Source: a candidate division FCPU426 bacterium
GTDB lineage: Bacteria > Oederibacteriota > Muellerivitia > Muellerivitales > Muellerivitaceae
Length of the DNA: 40,572 nt
NCBI GenBank assembly: GCA_003152075.1
Contig: PLZG01000021.1
Span: 1 to 40,572, forward strand
Direction of reading: 5' to 3'
The position numbers were made by a program, and so were the translations under genes. The notes beneath the pieces were generated by a model. The model had not been told where the DNA came from and did not search any database. It saw nothing but the letters and a program-made list of their open reading frames with translations. Of the stretch, positions 1 through 8,547 are shown piece after piece; the first letter of the stretch is position 1; each line of letters starts with the position of its first letter.

Positions 1-1532
1 AGGTTTTTTTCCTCGAGCGCGGATTTAATCTGGACCTGGATAAAAGCTTTCCAGCGGGTGATCTCGGTCCGGCTATGGAGCCAGAAACCAATATAGAGAA
101 GAATAGCGACGGTGAGCGCACCGGTAATTCCTTCCATCAGCTCACGGCCCAGACCGCTGATATTCATCAGCCAGCCCGCGAAGAACCAGGCTGCGAATCC
201 CAAACCAACCGCCGCGAGCCAACCGCCGTGAACCCAGCGTCTCGCTTTTTTCGCGCCTGAGGCCCGGATGATTCCAAGTAATGTCACGATGAGGAGAAGG
301 GCCTCGAAACCTTCCCGGAGAAGGATTCCGAAAGCCAAGGTGAAGGTCAATAGGGGGGTGGGGGCTTGTTGTTGCAAAAGGCTCGAGGCGCCGGTTAAAG
401 CATCCAAGGCTTTTTGAACCGCTAGGTTAACTTCGTTAGCCGACTTGCGGCCGTTGATGGCGGAACGAACCAATCCCATGAGTTGCTCAAGGTTATTCAC
501 GGCCTGTGGGTCGTTGGCCTTTAACCTGGGCTCCACTGGTTCCACCCCTTCCACATAAGCCATCAGTGCTTTCCGGGAAGCGGACTCGAAATGATTCCCT
601 TGGTAATCGGCCAGCGCGTCCTGGAGTTTGAATCGGGCCATCGCTAGGGAATCTTGCGAGGTGTCACCAGCGCTATGCAGACGCAAAGCTGAGATTTGGA
701 GAGCTTTTTGATCGGGTGGACCGAAAAGTTTTTTTTCCAATTCCTTGTCGGGGGTTACGGACACGGTCGTTAAAAGCTGATCGTCAGATAATTTTAAGGT
801 CTCCTGAAATTGGGCGAAGGATTGGTTTTGGGTAGCTGGTCCGGATTTTTGATAGCGCAGTGACAAGATATAGAAGGCCACGTTCCAGGTGTCCTGGTCC
901 GAGTAAGAAGGAAAGGGGGCCATGGGAGTGCCCGGAACACCCAGGCGTACCGTATTGAAGACCTGGAAAGGAGTCATTTCCCTCATCTTGTCCATGTCCT
1001 GGAAATTCGCCGGTTTAGTCGCGAGGCTTCGCGCCGAAGGGCCGTCGCCCCGGCCTTCCATGCCGTGGCATTTGGAACAGGTGTTTTGAAATATTTGCCT
1101 GCCTGAGATCAGATTCGGCCACTTTTCGGGTGCGACCGGAAGATGAACCAGGTCGATGACCTTGGCCTGGGTTTGCCGGGACTCAGTGGCAACCTTTTCC
1201 GGATCGGCTTTGGATTTAATGAGATTACTTAAGTTTAGAACCCGGGTTTGGATTTCGGGTGAAGCCTTTATTTCTGGAAGGGTTTGGCTTAACTCGACGG
1301 CTTTTTTAACGAACTCCAACTGTTCCTTGTATTCGGAAAAGCTCAGGACCTTCCCGTTCTTGACCGCGCCGCCATAATCCACCGCCAGGTAATCCAACAA
1401 GTGGACCAGAAGCCGGGGGGAATTATCCCCTTCGTCGACGCTGGAAGCGGCGGCCAGCGCTTGGCGAATAGGGGCCAGGGCCACGAGGAGGATCAGGGTT
1501 AAAAAGAAGTAAGTGAATAATTTTTTTCGCAC
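1..1532 (-). CDS. Cytochrome c / FTR1-family iron permease (3' end beyond window)
   Basis: I translated this by hand from a GTG at 1532-1530; it stays open for 510 codons and runs off the left edge. Order: signal peptide (about 1-28), an FTR1-type periplasmic region with HLLDYLAVDYGGAV near 44-57, a c-type cytochrome domain with heme motif CSKCH (C152, C155, H156) and likely axial Met204 in GTPMAPF, a helical linker, then the permease membrane domain with the iron-binding motif REGFE at 406-410 (family consensus REGLE). Family members move iron across the inner membrane; a fused cytochrome suggests coupling to Fe(II) oxidation, which is inference. AAGGAA lies about 6 bases before the GTG. It follows mrp on the same strand but has its own promoter with a Fur-like site. 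The second REGxE-type motif is not clearly seen (REL.MEG near 464). Fused cytochrome/FTR1 proteins are a known architecture. Confidence 0.9.
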   Translation of the reverse strand, partial: MRKKLFTYFFLTLILLVALAPIRQALAAASSVDEGDNSPRLLVHLLDYLAVDYGGAVKNGKVLSFSEYKEQLEFVKKAVELSQTLPEIKASPEIQTRVLNLSNLIKSKADPEKVATESRQTQAKVIDLVHLPVAPEKWPNLISGRQIFQNTCSKCHGMEGRGDGPSARSLATKPANFQDMDKMREMTPFQVFNTVRLGVPGTPMAPFPSYSDQDTWNVAFYILSLRYQKSGPATQNQSFAQFQETLKLSDDQLLTTVSVTPDKELEKKLFGPPDQKALQISALRLHSAGDTSQDSLAMARFKLQDALADYQGNHFESASRKALMAYVEGVEPVEPRLKANDPQAVNNLEQLMGLVRSAINGRKSANEVNLAVQKALDALTGASSLLQQQAPTPLLTFTLAFGILLREGFEALLLIVTLLGIIRASGAKKARRWVHGGWLAAVGLGFAAWFFAGWLMNISGLGRELMEGITGALTVAILLYIGFWLHSRTEITRWKAFIQVQIKSALEEKN

Positions 1533-1556
1533 AAAAGTTCCTTCAAAAGATCGAAT

Positions 1557-1585
1557 ATCTTATTGAAAACCATTCTCAATTACAA
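1557..1585 (-). promoter_or_regulatory. Promoter of the iron permease with a Fur-box-like palindrome in its spacer
   Basis: Reading the minus strand, TTGTAA (1585-1580) and TAAGAT (1562-1557) are separated by exactly 17 bases. The spacer is almost entirely a palindrome, ATTGAGAAT-G-GTTTTCAAT (1580-1562), with 7 of 9 arm positions symmetrical. It resembles the 7-1-7 Fur site TGATAAT-N-ATTATCA. The predicted start point is about 17 bases before the GTG. Placing a Fur site between -35 and -10 is the classic repression geometry. That Fur is the regulator is inference. Confidence 0.6.
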
Positions 1586-1610
1586 TCGCGGCGGATCATC
1601 CTGGCGTGGC

Positions 1611-1641
1611 TTAAAAAGCCGGCAAAAGCCGAAAAGCCAGC
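1611..1641 (-). terminator. Rho-independent terminator after mrp
   Basis: On the minus strand GCTGGC (1641-1636) pairs with GCCGGC (1623-1618) with one G-U pair, around a 12-base loop, and is followed at once by TTTTTAA. It lies 55 bases after the mrp stop and just before the iron permease promoter, so it should separate the two transcription units. Confidence 0.6.
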
Positions 1642-1695
1642 AATTGGAAAGAGGGGATTATAGTTGGGAATGGTCGGAGGGAAAAATGATTTGGG

Positions 1696-3054
1696 TCATT
1701 CCCCAAGTTTACGCAGGGTATCGAAGGAATAGAGTCCCGTGCCGTGGCCGTCGGACCACTGGAAATGCAAGGCATAGCGGCCCACGGGGGCGACAGCCAA
1801 AATTCGAACCGCAGGATCAATAGACTCTACTTTGATCATTCGTTCGCCCGTCACTTCATTCACGCATTGGGCGCAGGGGCACATGCTTCTCAAGTAACGG
1901 TTGGGGTAACGCGCCACCTTGCCATCCTCCCAGGTAATGATCGTGACGGAGGGGTCCTTGGTATCAACTTCTTTGGGACGGGCAGTTACCTTGGAAGTGG
2001 CGTTGTTGATGATGGAAAGCTGGGCAGCCATTTGCATGGCTATGAGTTCATAAGCCTTGCCTGAGGGTGATTCGGGATGGGCCGCCACTGTCGGCACGCC
2101 GTAGTCCCCGTCGGCCGCGATAATTTGCTCAAGCGGTATCTCTCCAAGGAAGGGAACCATGAGTTCCTCCGCCATTTTTCGTCCGCCGCCCTTCTTGAAG
2201 ATGGGCGTCACTTCATGACAGTGCTCGCAAACGAATCCGCTCATGTTTTCCACTATCCCAATGATGGGGACTTGTAATTGTTGGAACATCCGCAAACCCT
2301 TCTGGGTGATCGTGCGGGCAACGTCCTGGGGGGTTGTTACGATGATGGCACCAGCCAAGGGAACGGACTGGGTCAGTGTTAATTGAATATCGCCTGTGCC
2401 AGGGGGCAGGTCAATCAAGAGGTAATCTAAGACGCCCCATTCCACCCCGCCTAAAAACTGTTGAATGAGTTTGCTGGCCATTGGACCGCGCCAGATTAAA
2501 GCCGTGTCGCTTTCGGCCTGAAGCATTCCGACGGACATGAACTTGATGCCATGTTTCTCAAAGGGAATCATTTTTTTGGATAGGGGATCGGTTTCGGGTT
2601 GCTTGCCGATGACACCCAACATGCGAGGGATGGAGGGTCCATAAACGTCGGCGTCCATAAGTCCGACCGCCGCGCCGGTCTTAGCTAGGGCCAATGCCAG
2701 ATTGGCTGAGACGGTGCTTTTACCCACGCCGCCCTTGCCCGAGGCAACCGCGATGAGATTTTTCACGGTGGGCATGTTCAGGTTCTTGATGCCCGTAGGG
2801 GCCTGGCGCACGTTGGAAGTCATCGTCACGTCTACCTCAGTAACACCGGATATTTTTTTAACCTCCGCGATAGCCTGCGCTTTAAAAAGATCCTTCACCG
2901 GGCAGGCGGGCGTCGTCATTTCAATGTCGAAGCCGACTTTGCTCCCGTTGATTTTCATGTTCTTGATAAAATTCAGGGACACAATGTCCTGGTGCAAATC
3001 CGGGTCCTGGATCTTGCGAAGGGCTGTTAAGACATCCTGTTCGGAAAAACTCAT
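1696..3054 (-). CDS. mrp: Mrp/NBP35-type Fe-S carrier P-loop ATPase with C-terminal DUF971
   Basis: Three domains. Residues 1-85 form a MIP18/DUF59 domain with the conserved Cys in TTPACPVKD (C51). Residues about 95-345 form the ParA/MinD-like ATPase with deviant Walker A GKGGVGKST (106-114), DADVYGPSIPRMLG, DLPPGTGD, and the cluster-binding CxxC (C276, C279) in VCEHC. Residues about 370-452 form a DUF971 domain with MCPCAQC (C392, C394, C397). Mrp/ApbC proteins bind a bridging [4Fe-4S] cluster between two subunits and deliver it to apoproteins in the cytosol. The DUF971 tail is a less usual fusion; its cysteines could add a metal or cluster site (inference). ATG with AAAGAGACTCCTTC upstream. 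It is divergent from the mannose-1-phosphate guanylyltransferase gene. Confidence 0.93.
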   Translation of the reverse strand: MSFSEQDVLTALRKIQDPDLHQDIVSLNFIKNMKINGSKVGFDIEMTTPACPVKDLFKAQAIAEVKKISGVTEVDVTMTSNVRQAPTGIKNLNMPTVKNLIAVASGKGGVGKSTVSANLALALAKTGAAVGLMDADVYGPSIPRMLGVIGKQPETDPLSKKMIPFEKHGIKFMSVGMLQAESDTALIWRGPMASKLIQQFLGGVEWGVLDYLLIDLPPGTGDIQLTLTQSVPLAGAIIVTTPQDVARTITQKGLRMFQQLQVPIIGIVENMSGFVCEHCHEVTPIFKKGGGRKMAEELMVPFLGEIPLEQIIAADGDYGVPTVAAHPESPSGKAYELIAMQMAAQLSIINNATSKVTARPKEVDTKDPSVTIITWEDGKVARYPNRYLRSMCPCAQCVNEVTGERMIKVESIDPAVRILAVAPVGRYALHFQWSDGHGTGLYSFDTLRKLGE

Positions 3055-3134
3055 GAAAGAGACTCCTTCTTTTAAGAGGCGGCTATAACATCGATTTTTA
3101 CCGTTCTAAATGCAAGGCGGCCGTGCTTTTCTTT

Positions 3135-3170
3135 TGTCATCCCCCGGGGCGGAGGCCCAGGGGAGGTGTA
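3135..3170. repeat. GC-rich hairpin (GTCATCCCC-type repeat fragment)
   Basis: TGTCATCCCC at 3135 opens a stem in which CCCC-C-GGG pairs with CCC-A-GGGG across the short loop GCGGAGG. It lies in the divergent gap between mrp and the guanylyltransferase gene. It resembles the solo palindromic repeats common in some bacterial genomes, but one copy in this window cannot establish a family. Confidence 0.35.
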
Positions 3171-3187
3171 TTTTGCCATGAGGGTAT

Positions 3188-3210
3188 GAAAATAGAAAAG
3201 TTCTATTTTC
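3188..3210. repeat. Perfect 10-bp inverted repeat with 3-base loop
   Basis: GAAAATAGAA (3188-3197) and TTCTATTTTC (3201-3210) are exact reverse complements around AAG. No T-run follows on either strand that would make it an obvious terminator. In the middle of a divergent gap it may be an operator or a cruciform-forming site; the function is unknown. Confidence 0.5.
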
Positions 3211-3253
3211 CCGTGAAAGTAAGATAAAATACCCATTATTGTTTGTCATTAGC

Positions 3254-3402
3254 TGTCATTGGGAGGAGTAGTCCCCGAATAGGGGGCCGATTACGACGAA
3301 GCAACCTCAGTTTAAATAAGCCTGTCAGCGAGCAAGGATAAAAGATTAAACAACCCATGAACTTAGGTTGTTTCGACCCAAAGTTCGTGTCTCGCAATGA
3401 CA
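3254..3402. mobile_element. MITE-like palindromic element with TGTCATTG-type ends
   Basis: The left end TGTCATTGGGAG (3254-3265) and right end CTCGCAATGACA (3391-3402) are inverted repeats matching at 11 of 12 positions. The arms remain related inward: GACGAAGCAACCT on the left corresponds to TCGAAACAACCT read inward from the right. Inside is a perfect hairpin, AAACAACC/GGTTGTTT (3348-3355 and 3366-3373). No coding capacity is seen in 149 bp. Together with the two hairpins upstream this fills the 368-bp gap without genes. The guanylyltransferase ATG lies only 20 bases beyond its right end, so the element may supply part of that leader. Confidence 0.6.
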
Positions 3403-3422
3403 AATAAAAAAGGTATCAACAT

Positions 3423-5924
3423 ATGAAAGCCGTCATCATGGCCGGTGGGTTTGGAACCCGCATGCGCCCCCTCACCATTAACCTTCCCAAACCCATGATC
3501 CCCATGGTGAACCGGCCCATTATGGAAATCATCGTGGACCTCTTGAAAAAGCACAAACTTACCGACTTGATCAGCGTGGTTTTTTACCAACCCGAAGTCA
3601 TCACCGAGTATTTCCACGATGGCGCCAACCTGGGCATCCAAATGATGTACAAAGCCGCGGAGTCGGACCTGGGAACGGCCGGCTCGGTCAAGAATTGCCA
3701 GTCCCTTATCGGCAAAGAACGGTTTGTGGTTATCTCGGGCGACGTCCTGACCGATTTCGACCTGACGGCCGCCATCAAGTTCCACGAGCAAAACAAGGCC
3801 AAGGCCACCATGATCCTCACCCGTGTGGAAAACCCGCTGGCCTTCGGGGTAGTGATCACGGACAAGATTGGAAAAATCGAACGATTCCTGGAAAAACCAA
3901 CTTGGGGCGAGGTTTTCTCCGACACGGTGAATACGGGCATCTATATTTTAGAACCGGATGTGCTGGACCTTATCCCTGAAAGGTCCGAGTTTGATTTCTC
4001 GAAGGACCTTTTCCCTCTCATGCTCAAGGAAGGGATGCCCCTTTACGGCTATGTCGCGCAAGGCTATTGGGCGGACATCGGTAACTTGGATCAATACCGA
4101 CTTGCCCATCAGGATATTTTCGCGGGCAAGGTGGATGTCAATATTCCCGGCCAGCGCCAGAACAAGGTCGGTAAGGAAATTTGGGCCGGGGAAAAAACCC
4201 ATATTGACCCAAGCGCCCAACTTTTCGGAACAGTGGTCCTGGGAAACAACTGCAACGTGGGAAAAAACGCCAAGATCACCAACTCGGTTCTGGGCGACGG
4301 CTGCCAAGTGGAAGAAGGCGCGGTCTTGACCAACGCCATCCTCTGGCGCAATGTTTCCATCGGCGCCGAGGCCCAAGTTAGGGAATGCGTTATTTCCTCT
4401 GGTACGGACGTGCATGAAAAGGCTGAGATATTTGAAGGAGCCATCATCTCGGAGAACTGTACCATCGGTAAGGAATCCATTATCAAGGCGGGCGTTAAGG
4501 TTTGGCCCAACAAGGTTGTGGAGGACGGGGCACAGCTTGCCACTTCCCTGATCTGGGGCGATAAGTGGGCCAGGTCCATCTTCGGACAGCACGGCGTTAC
4601 CGGCATGGCCGGCATCGACATCACCCCTGAATTCGCCGCCAAACTTGGAGCGGCCTATGGGGCATCCCTTCCCAAGGGCTCTACCATCGTGACGGCCCGC
4701 GATATCCACAAGACGAGCCGGATGATCAACCGCGCGCTCATTTCCGGCATTCTCTCCTCCGGTGTCAACGTTCATGACCTCCAAGAAATGCCCATCTCGG
4801 TGGCGCGTTATGCCGTGCCGAAGCTTTCCGACGCGGGCGGGCTTCACACCCGAAAAAGCCCTTTCGACAATCAATTCATCGACATTAAGTTTTTCGACGG
4901 CAGGGGAATGGCCCTGTCCTCCGGCAAGGAGAAAGGAATCGAGAACCTTTTTTACCGGGAGGACTTCCGCCGGGCCATGATGGAAGAAACGGGTGAACTT
5001 TCCTTCCCGCACCGGCTTTTGGAGTTTTATCACGAGGGATTCCTGGAATCCCTGAACGTGAAAAGTATCGTGGACTACAAACCCAAAGTGATTATCGATT
5101 ACGCCTTCTCGGCGGCGGCTCCCATTTTTCCCTGGCTCCTGGGCAAGTTGGGCTGTGAGGTGGTGGCCCTGAACGCCTATATGGATGAGACCAAACTCAC
5201 CAAAAGCCAGGAAGAATTCCAGGCTTCCTTGAAACAATTGTCCGATATCGTGCCGACATTACGGGCGAACTTCGGCGTGTTATTCGATTCGGGCGCGGAA
5301 AAGATTTTCGTGGTGGATGAAAAGGGGCACTTGTTGCACGGCACCGAACTCCTGGCGCTTTTCTCCCTTTATGCCTACCACAAACAAAAAGGCGCTAAGA
5401 CAGTGGTGCCGGTGAATGGTTCCCAGATTCTTGATGATTTGGCTAAGGCCAACAGCGGCAAAATTCAGCGCACCCGCATTAACTACTATTCATTAATGGA
5501 AGCCGCTACCCAGAAAGACGTGGCCTTTGTGGGCGAGTCTGACGGTGGGTTTATTTTCCCGTCCTTCGCGCCCTTTATGGACGCCATGATGTCCACCGCC
5601 AAGCTGATGGAATTCATCGCCCTGGAAGGAAAGCCTATTTCCTTTTACCTTGAACAGATATCCAAGAAGATCCAGGTTAGCCAGAAGGTGCCCTGCTCCT
5701 GGGAAATGAAGGGAACCATCATGCGCCATTTGATTGAGGATACGGCCAACGAGAAACGCGAGCTTATCGATGGGGTAAAGCTAGTCATGAATGGTTCAGC
5801 GGTCATGATTTTGCCCGACGCCGACATGGCTCTTTTCCATGTTACTGCCGAGGCTGAGAACGAGAAGAAGGCCCAGGATCTTGTTACCACTTACGTGGAC
5901 AAGATCAAGAAGTGGCAGGGATGA
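3423..5924 (+). CDS. Mannose-1-phosphate guanylyltransferase with left-handed beta-helix and degenerate phosphomannomutase domain
   Basis: 833 residues. 1-235: nucleotidyltransferase with MAGGFGTRMRPLT (6-18) and PKPMIPMVNRP, the activation loop that makes GDP- or NDP-sugars. About 255-370: hexapeptide repeats (left-handed helix). About 385-833: a domain with the alpha-D-phosphohexomutase fold. In the last part the catalytic-serine loop is GGLHTRKSP (472-480) instead of TASHNP, the metal loop is DSGAEK (622-627) instead of DGDADR, and the phosphate loop RxSGTEP is not recognisable; only GESDGG (704-709) resembles the sugar-binding loop. The first half should be active; the mutase half probably is not a normal mutase (inference). 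This fused layout is known in actinobacteria and cyanobacteria. It likely feeds GDP-mannose or a related sugar into surface polysaccharide. The stop overlaps the next gene by ATGA. Confidence 0.88.
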   Translation: MKAVIMAGGFGTRMRPLTINLPKPMIPMVNRPIMEIIVDLLKKHKLTDLISVVFYQPEVITEYFHDGANLGIQMMYKAAESDLGTAGSVKNCQSLIGKERFVVISGDVLTDFDLTAAIKFHEQNKAKATMILTRVENPLAFGVVITDKIGKIERFLEKPTWGEVFSDTVNTGIYILEPDVLDLIPERSEFDFSKDLFPLMLKEGMPLYGYVAQGYWADIGNLDQYRLAHQDIFAGKVDVNIPGQRQNKVGKEIWAGEKTHIDPSAQLFGTVVLGNNCNVGKNAKITNSVLGDGCQVEEGAVLTNAILWRNVSIGAEAQVRECVISSGTDVHEKAEIFEGAIISENCTIGKESIIKAGVKVWPNKVVEDGAQLATSLIWGDKWARSIFGQHGVTGMAGIDITPEFAAKLGAAYGASLPKGSTIVTARDIHKTSRMINRALISGILSSGVNVHDLQEMPISVARYAVPKLSDAGGLHTRKSPFDNQFIDIKFFDGRGMALSSGKEKGIENLFYREDFRRAMMEETGELSFPHRLLEFYHEGFLESLNVKSIVDYKPKVIIDYAFSAAAPIFPWLLGKLGCEVVALNAYMDETKLTKSQEEFQASLKQLSDIVPTLRANFGVLFDSGAEKIFVVDEKGHLLHGTELLALFSLYAYHKQKGAKTVVPVNGSQILDDLAKANSGKIQRTRINYYSLMEAATQKDVAFVGESDGGFIFPSFAPFMDAMMSTAKLMEFIALEGKPISFYLEQISKKIQVSQKVPCSWEMKGTIMRHLIEDTANEKRELIDGVKLVMNGSAVMILPDADMALFHVTAEAENEKKAQDLVTTYVDKIKKWQG

Positions 5925-6559
5925 AGGGAAAAGCAAAGAAATTTAAGCTTTTACTCCAAATCGGTTTTGCTATTAGTGTCCTCCTCGCTTTTCAATCAAC
6001 TACCGCCCTAAAAATTAATAAGAACTCCTTTCAAATAGACTCGAAGGAAAGTTACTACTTCCCTGGCGGGCTTTTCGATAACTTTACCGTTCAGTGGTAT
6101 TCAAAACATTTGAAAACTATGAAGGAACCATCGCTTTGGAGAATTTCCAAGGAATCAAAAACGAAAAATGAAGTTTATCGATTTTTATGGCTGAGAACTT
6201 TTCACCATCCAGTAGCCGTCTGTTTGACGGTTGAACAGGATGGAACAGGGAAGTTGATTGGGAAGATGACAAGCGGGGCTGGTGGGTATGCTCCAGGAAC
6301 TCTTTTAACAAATAAAAATATTTCGCTGACAGCGGTGCAAGTATCTTCCTTTTTAAAGCAACTTGAAAAATTAAAATTTTGGGAAATGCCTTCCAAGGAT
6401 AAAGGCATGGGAAATGATGGCGCTGAATGGATCATTGAGGGAGTGAAAAATCAAAAATATCATTTAGTCGACCGTTGGTCACCCGAGTCTGGAGAATTTC
6501 GAAAGGCCGCCCTCATGCTTTTCCAATTTTCCGAACTGAAAGTCGATGAAGTATATTAA
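5921..6559 (+). CDS. Secreted conserved hypothetical protein
   Basis: I chose ATG 5921, which overlaps the upstream stop as ATGA; a GTG three codons earlier is also possible. The start has a lysine-rich n-region (KGKAKKFK) and a hydrophobic core (LLLQIGFAISVLLAF), so a signal peptide of about 28-30 residues is likely. The mature part has no motif I can assign to a function. Its last third (GAEWIIEG, YHLVDRWSPESGEFR) resembles a widespread uncharacterised family in which a variable is compared per residue of gene product; I cannot name it with confidence. Base composition is clearly more AT-rich than the preceding gene, which may reflect recent acquisition. Translational coupling to the fusion enzyme suggests co-expression only. 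Confidence 0.7.
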   Translation: MKGKAKKFKLLLQIGFAISVLLAFQSTTALKINKNSFQIDSKESYYFPGGLFDNFTVQWYSKHLKTMKEPSLWRISKESKTKNEVYRFLWLRTFHHPVAVCLTVEQDGTGKLIGKMTSGAGGYAPGTLLTNKNISLTAVQVSSFLKQLEKLKFWEMPSKDKGMGNDGAEWIIEGVKNQKYHLVDRWSPESGEFRKAALMLFQFSELKVDEVY

Positions 6560-6621
6560 AGCGAGCCAAATAAAGGGACTTGACTTACACCTTACATTTC
6601 AGGTCTCGATAAGCCGTCCGT

Positions 6622-8502
6622 TTAGGCCTTCCGCAGAACTTCCAGGAAAGCCGTTCCATAGCGCTTCAACTTCGTTTCGCCCACGCCAGGGATCTGTGCG
6701 AATTCCTTCAGGGTGGTGGGCCGCCGGGAGACCATTTCGCGTAGGGCGCTGTCGTGAAAGACCACATAGGCTGGGAGGTTTTGTTCCTGGGCTAGTTTCG
6801 CTCGTAGGGAACGAAGGGCTTCAAAAAGGGTAGATTCCTGACCTTCCAAGACAACCAGCGGTCTTGGGGTGGATTTGCTCTTGCGGGCTCCCTTTTCGAT
6901 TTTGCGGAGGGGCGGGTCTTCCCTCAACCAGACCTTTTGGCCTTCCTTTAGGACGGACCAGGATTTTGGGTTCAGCTTAAAGGTGCCGTAGCCTTCTAAA
7001 TCCACCTCAACATAATCCGCACCCACCAATTGTCGGAAGACCGAGTCCCATTGCCTTTTTTCAAGTTCCTTGCCGACTCCGAAAAGACTTAGCTTGTCAT
7101 GGCCGTTCTGGGTGCCTTTTTCCGTTTCCTTGCCCATCAGGACATCAATCACATGGCCCGCGCCGAAGCGCTGGCCGGTGCGGTAGACGCAGGAAAGAGC
7201 CTTTTGGGCGGCCACTGTGGCGTCCCAGGTTTTGGGGGGCTGGAGGCAATTGTCGCAACCGCCGCAATTTCCGGGATGGTCCTCGCCGAAATAAGACAGT
7301 AGGGACTTACGGCGGCAGTTCACTGTTTCGCAAAGGCCCAGCATGGCGTTGAGCTTTTGCCCGCCCAGCCGTTTGTAGGCTTCCTCTCCCTCGCCACCTT
7401 GGATCATGCGCCGTAGTTTCACCACGTCGTCCAGGGAATAGGCCATCCAGGCGGAAGCGGGTTCGCCGTCACGCCCGGCTCGGCCGGTTTCTTGGTAATA
7501 GGATTCCACGCTCTTAGGAATTCCCAGGTGGGCCACGAAGCGCACGTTGGGCTTGTCGATGCCCATGCCGAAGGCAATGGTGGCCACCATGACCAACCCC
7601 TCCTCCCGCAGAAAGCGGGCCTGGTGCTTGCGCCGCAAATTGGCGTCCAACCCGGCGTGATAGGGCAGGGCTGGCACTCCCTTTTGCGACAGCCAGGCGG
7701 CGGTTTCTTCCGTATTGGTGCGGCTAAGGACATAGACGATTCCGGCCTGGCCGGGATGGTGGGTGCGGATGAAATCCAGCAACTGCTCGCGGCCCGCGTC
7801 CTTGACCGTGATTTGGTAGCGGATGTTGGACCTGTCGAAGCTGGAGGAAAAAACAGGGTCCTGCGCCAGGCCCAACCGGTCGCGGATTTCTTTTTGAGTT
7901 TGGGGATCGGCGGTGGCCGTAAGGGCCACGAGGGGAGCGGAAGAAAAATGTTCCCGCAAGTGGGCGATTTGGAGGTACTCAGGACGGAAGTCATGGCCCC
8001 ATTGGGAAACACAATGGGCCTCATCCACAGCGATGAGGCTTAAGGGGAGGTCCTCGATAAAATCCCGGAAGCCGGGGCTGTTGAGGGTTTCGGGAGCTAC
8101 ATATAGAAGGTCCAATTTCCCTTGCTGGGCCTGACGGCGAATTTCATTTTTTTGACCCCCATCCAAGGTGGAGTTGTAAAAGGCGGCGGCCACCCCGTTC
8201 TGAACTAAGGCATCCACCTGGTCCTGCATCAAGGCGATGAGGGGGGAAATAACCAACCCCAGGCCGGGCCTCAACATGGCCGGAATTTGGAAGCAAAGGC
8301 TTTTGCCGCCGCCGGTCGGCATCAGCACCAGGCAGGAACCGCCGCCCATGACGTGGCGGATGATGTCTTCCTGCCGGCCGCGAAAGGACGGGTAGCCGAA
8401 GACGCGGTTGAGGAGGGAAAGTGGTGTTGTGGGCATTTCTAAAGGTTGCAGTTCACCTTCTCCTTTGACGGGAGAAGGTTGGGATGAGTGTGGAATAAGC
8501 AT
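6622..8502 (-). CDS. recQ: ATP-dependent DNA helicase RecQ
   Basis: Complete RecQ layout in 626 residues: Walker A PTGGGKS (62-68), DEAH (160-163) followed by [13 protein letters not shown], helicase motifs [30 protein letters not shown] and [10 protein letters not shown], the zinc site (C396, C413, C416, C419 in CGGCDNC), a winged-helix RQC region, and an HRDC domain from about 545 to the end. It unwinds 3'-5' in recombination and fork repair. The start is uncertain. ATG 8502 has AGGGG about 10 bases upstream, but the first 22 residues (including PSPVKGEGE) are read from a palindromic repeat. ATG 8436 ([15 protein letters not shown]) matches the usual family N-terminus better and has a weak ribosome site. 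It is convergent with the preceding gene, separated by 62 bp. Confidence 0.95.
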   Translation of the reverse strand: MLIPHSSQPSPVKGEGELQPLEMPTTPLSLLNRVFGYPSFRGRQEDIIRHVMGGGSCLVLMPTGGGKSLCFQIPAMLRPGLGLVISPLIALMQDQVDALVQNGVAAAFYNSTLDGGQKNEIRRQAQQGKLDLLYVAPETLNSPGFRDFIEDLPLSLIAVDEAHCVSQWGHDFRPEYLQIAHLREHFSSAPLVALTATADPQTQKEIRDRLGLAQDPVFSSSFDRSNIRYQITVKDAGREQLLDFIRTHHPGQAGIVYVLSRTNTEETAAWLSQKGVPALPYHAGLDANLRRKHQARFLREEGLVMVATIAFGMGIDKPNVRFVAHLGIPKSVESYYQETGRAGRDGEPASAWMAYSLDDVVKLRRMIQGGEGEEAYKRLGGQKLNAMLGLCETVNCRRKSLLSYFGEDHPGNCGGCDNCLQPPKTWDATVAAQKALSCVYRTGQRFGAGHVIDVLMGKETEKGTQNGHDKLSLFGVGKELEKRQWDSVFRQLVGADYVEVDLEGYGTFKLNPKSWSVLKEGQKVWLREDPPLRKIEKGARKSKSTPRPLVVLEGQESTLFEALRSLRAKLAQEQNLPAYVVFHDSALREMVSRRPTTLKEFAQIPGVGETKLKRYGTAFLEVLRKA

Positions 8503-8547
8503 GTTTTATTACCCCTCACCCTACCCTCTCCCGCAAGGGTCGAGGGT
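8455..8547. repeat. Inverted pair of CTCACCCTACCCTCTCCC-type hairpin repeats
   Basis: One copy reads CTCACCCTACCCTCTCCCG then CAAGGGTCGAGGG (about 8515-8546), folding as CCCTC-T-CCC / GGG-TC-GAGGG. The second copy lies in reverse orientation at 8456-8487, with hairpin CCTTCTCC (8456-8463) and GGAGAAGG (8471-8478). Read on the minus strand it begins CTCATCCCAACCTTCTCCCG. Both belong to one repeat family. The inner copy overlaps the possible 5' extension of recQ. The rest of the gap to 8747 shows no other clear feature beyond AT-rich sequence and the leader of the next gene. Confidence 0.6.

Noticed and set aside
3241-3422. Riboswitch or T-box before the guanylyltransferase gene
   Set aside because: The GGAGGAGTAGT stretch first suggested one, but the region is explained by inverted ends of a repeat element and lacks a conserved antiterminator.
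3948-5237. 429-codon open frame on the minus strand
   Set aside because: It lies wholly antisense to the well-supported guanylyltransferase fusion and has a low-complexity, His/Gly/Val/Asp-rich composition typical of shadow frames.
7419-8043. Open frames of about 180-200 codons on both strands inside recQ
   Set aside because: They shadow conserved helicase motifs, and the products are Pro/Arg/Trp-rich without any domain pattern.
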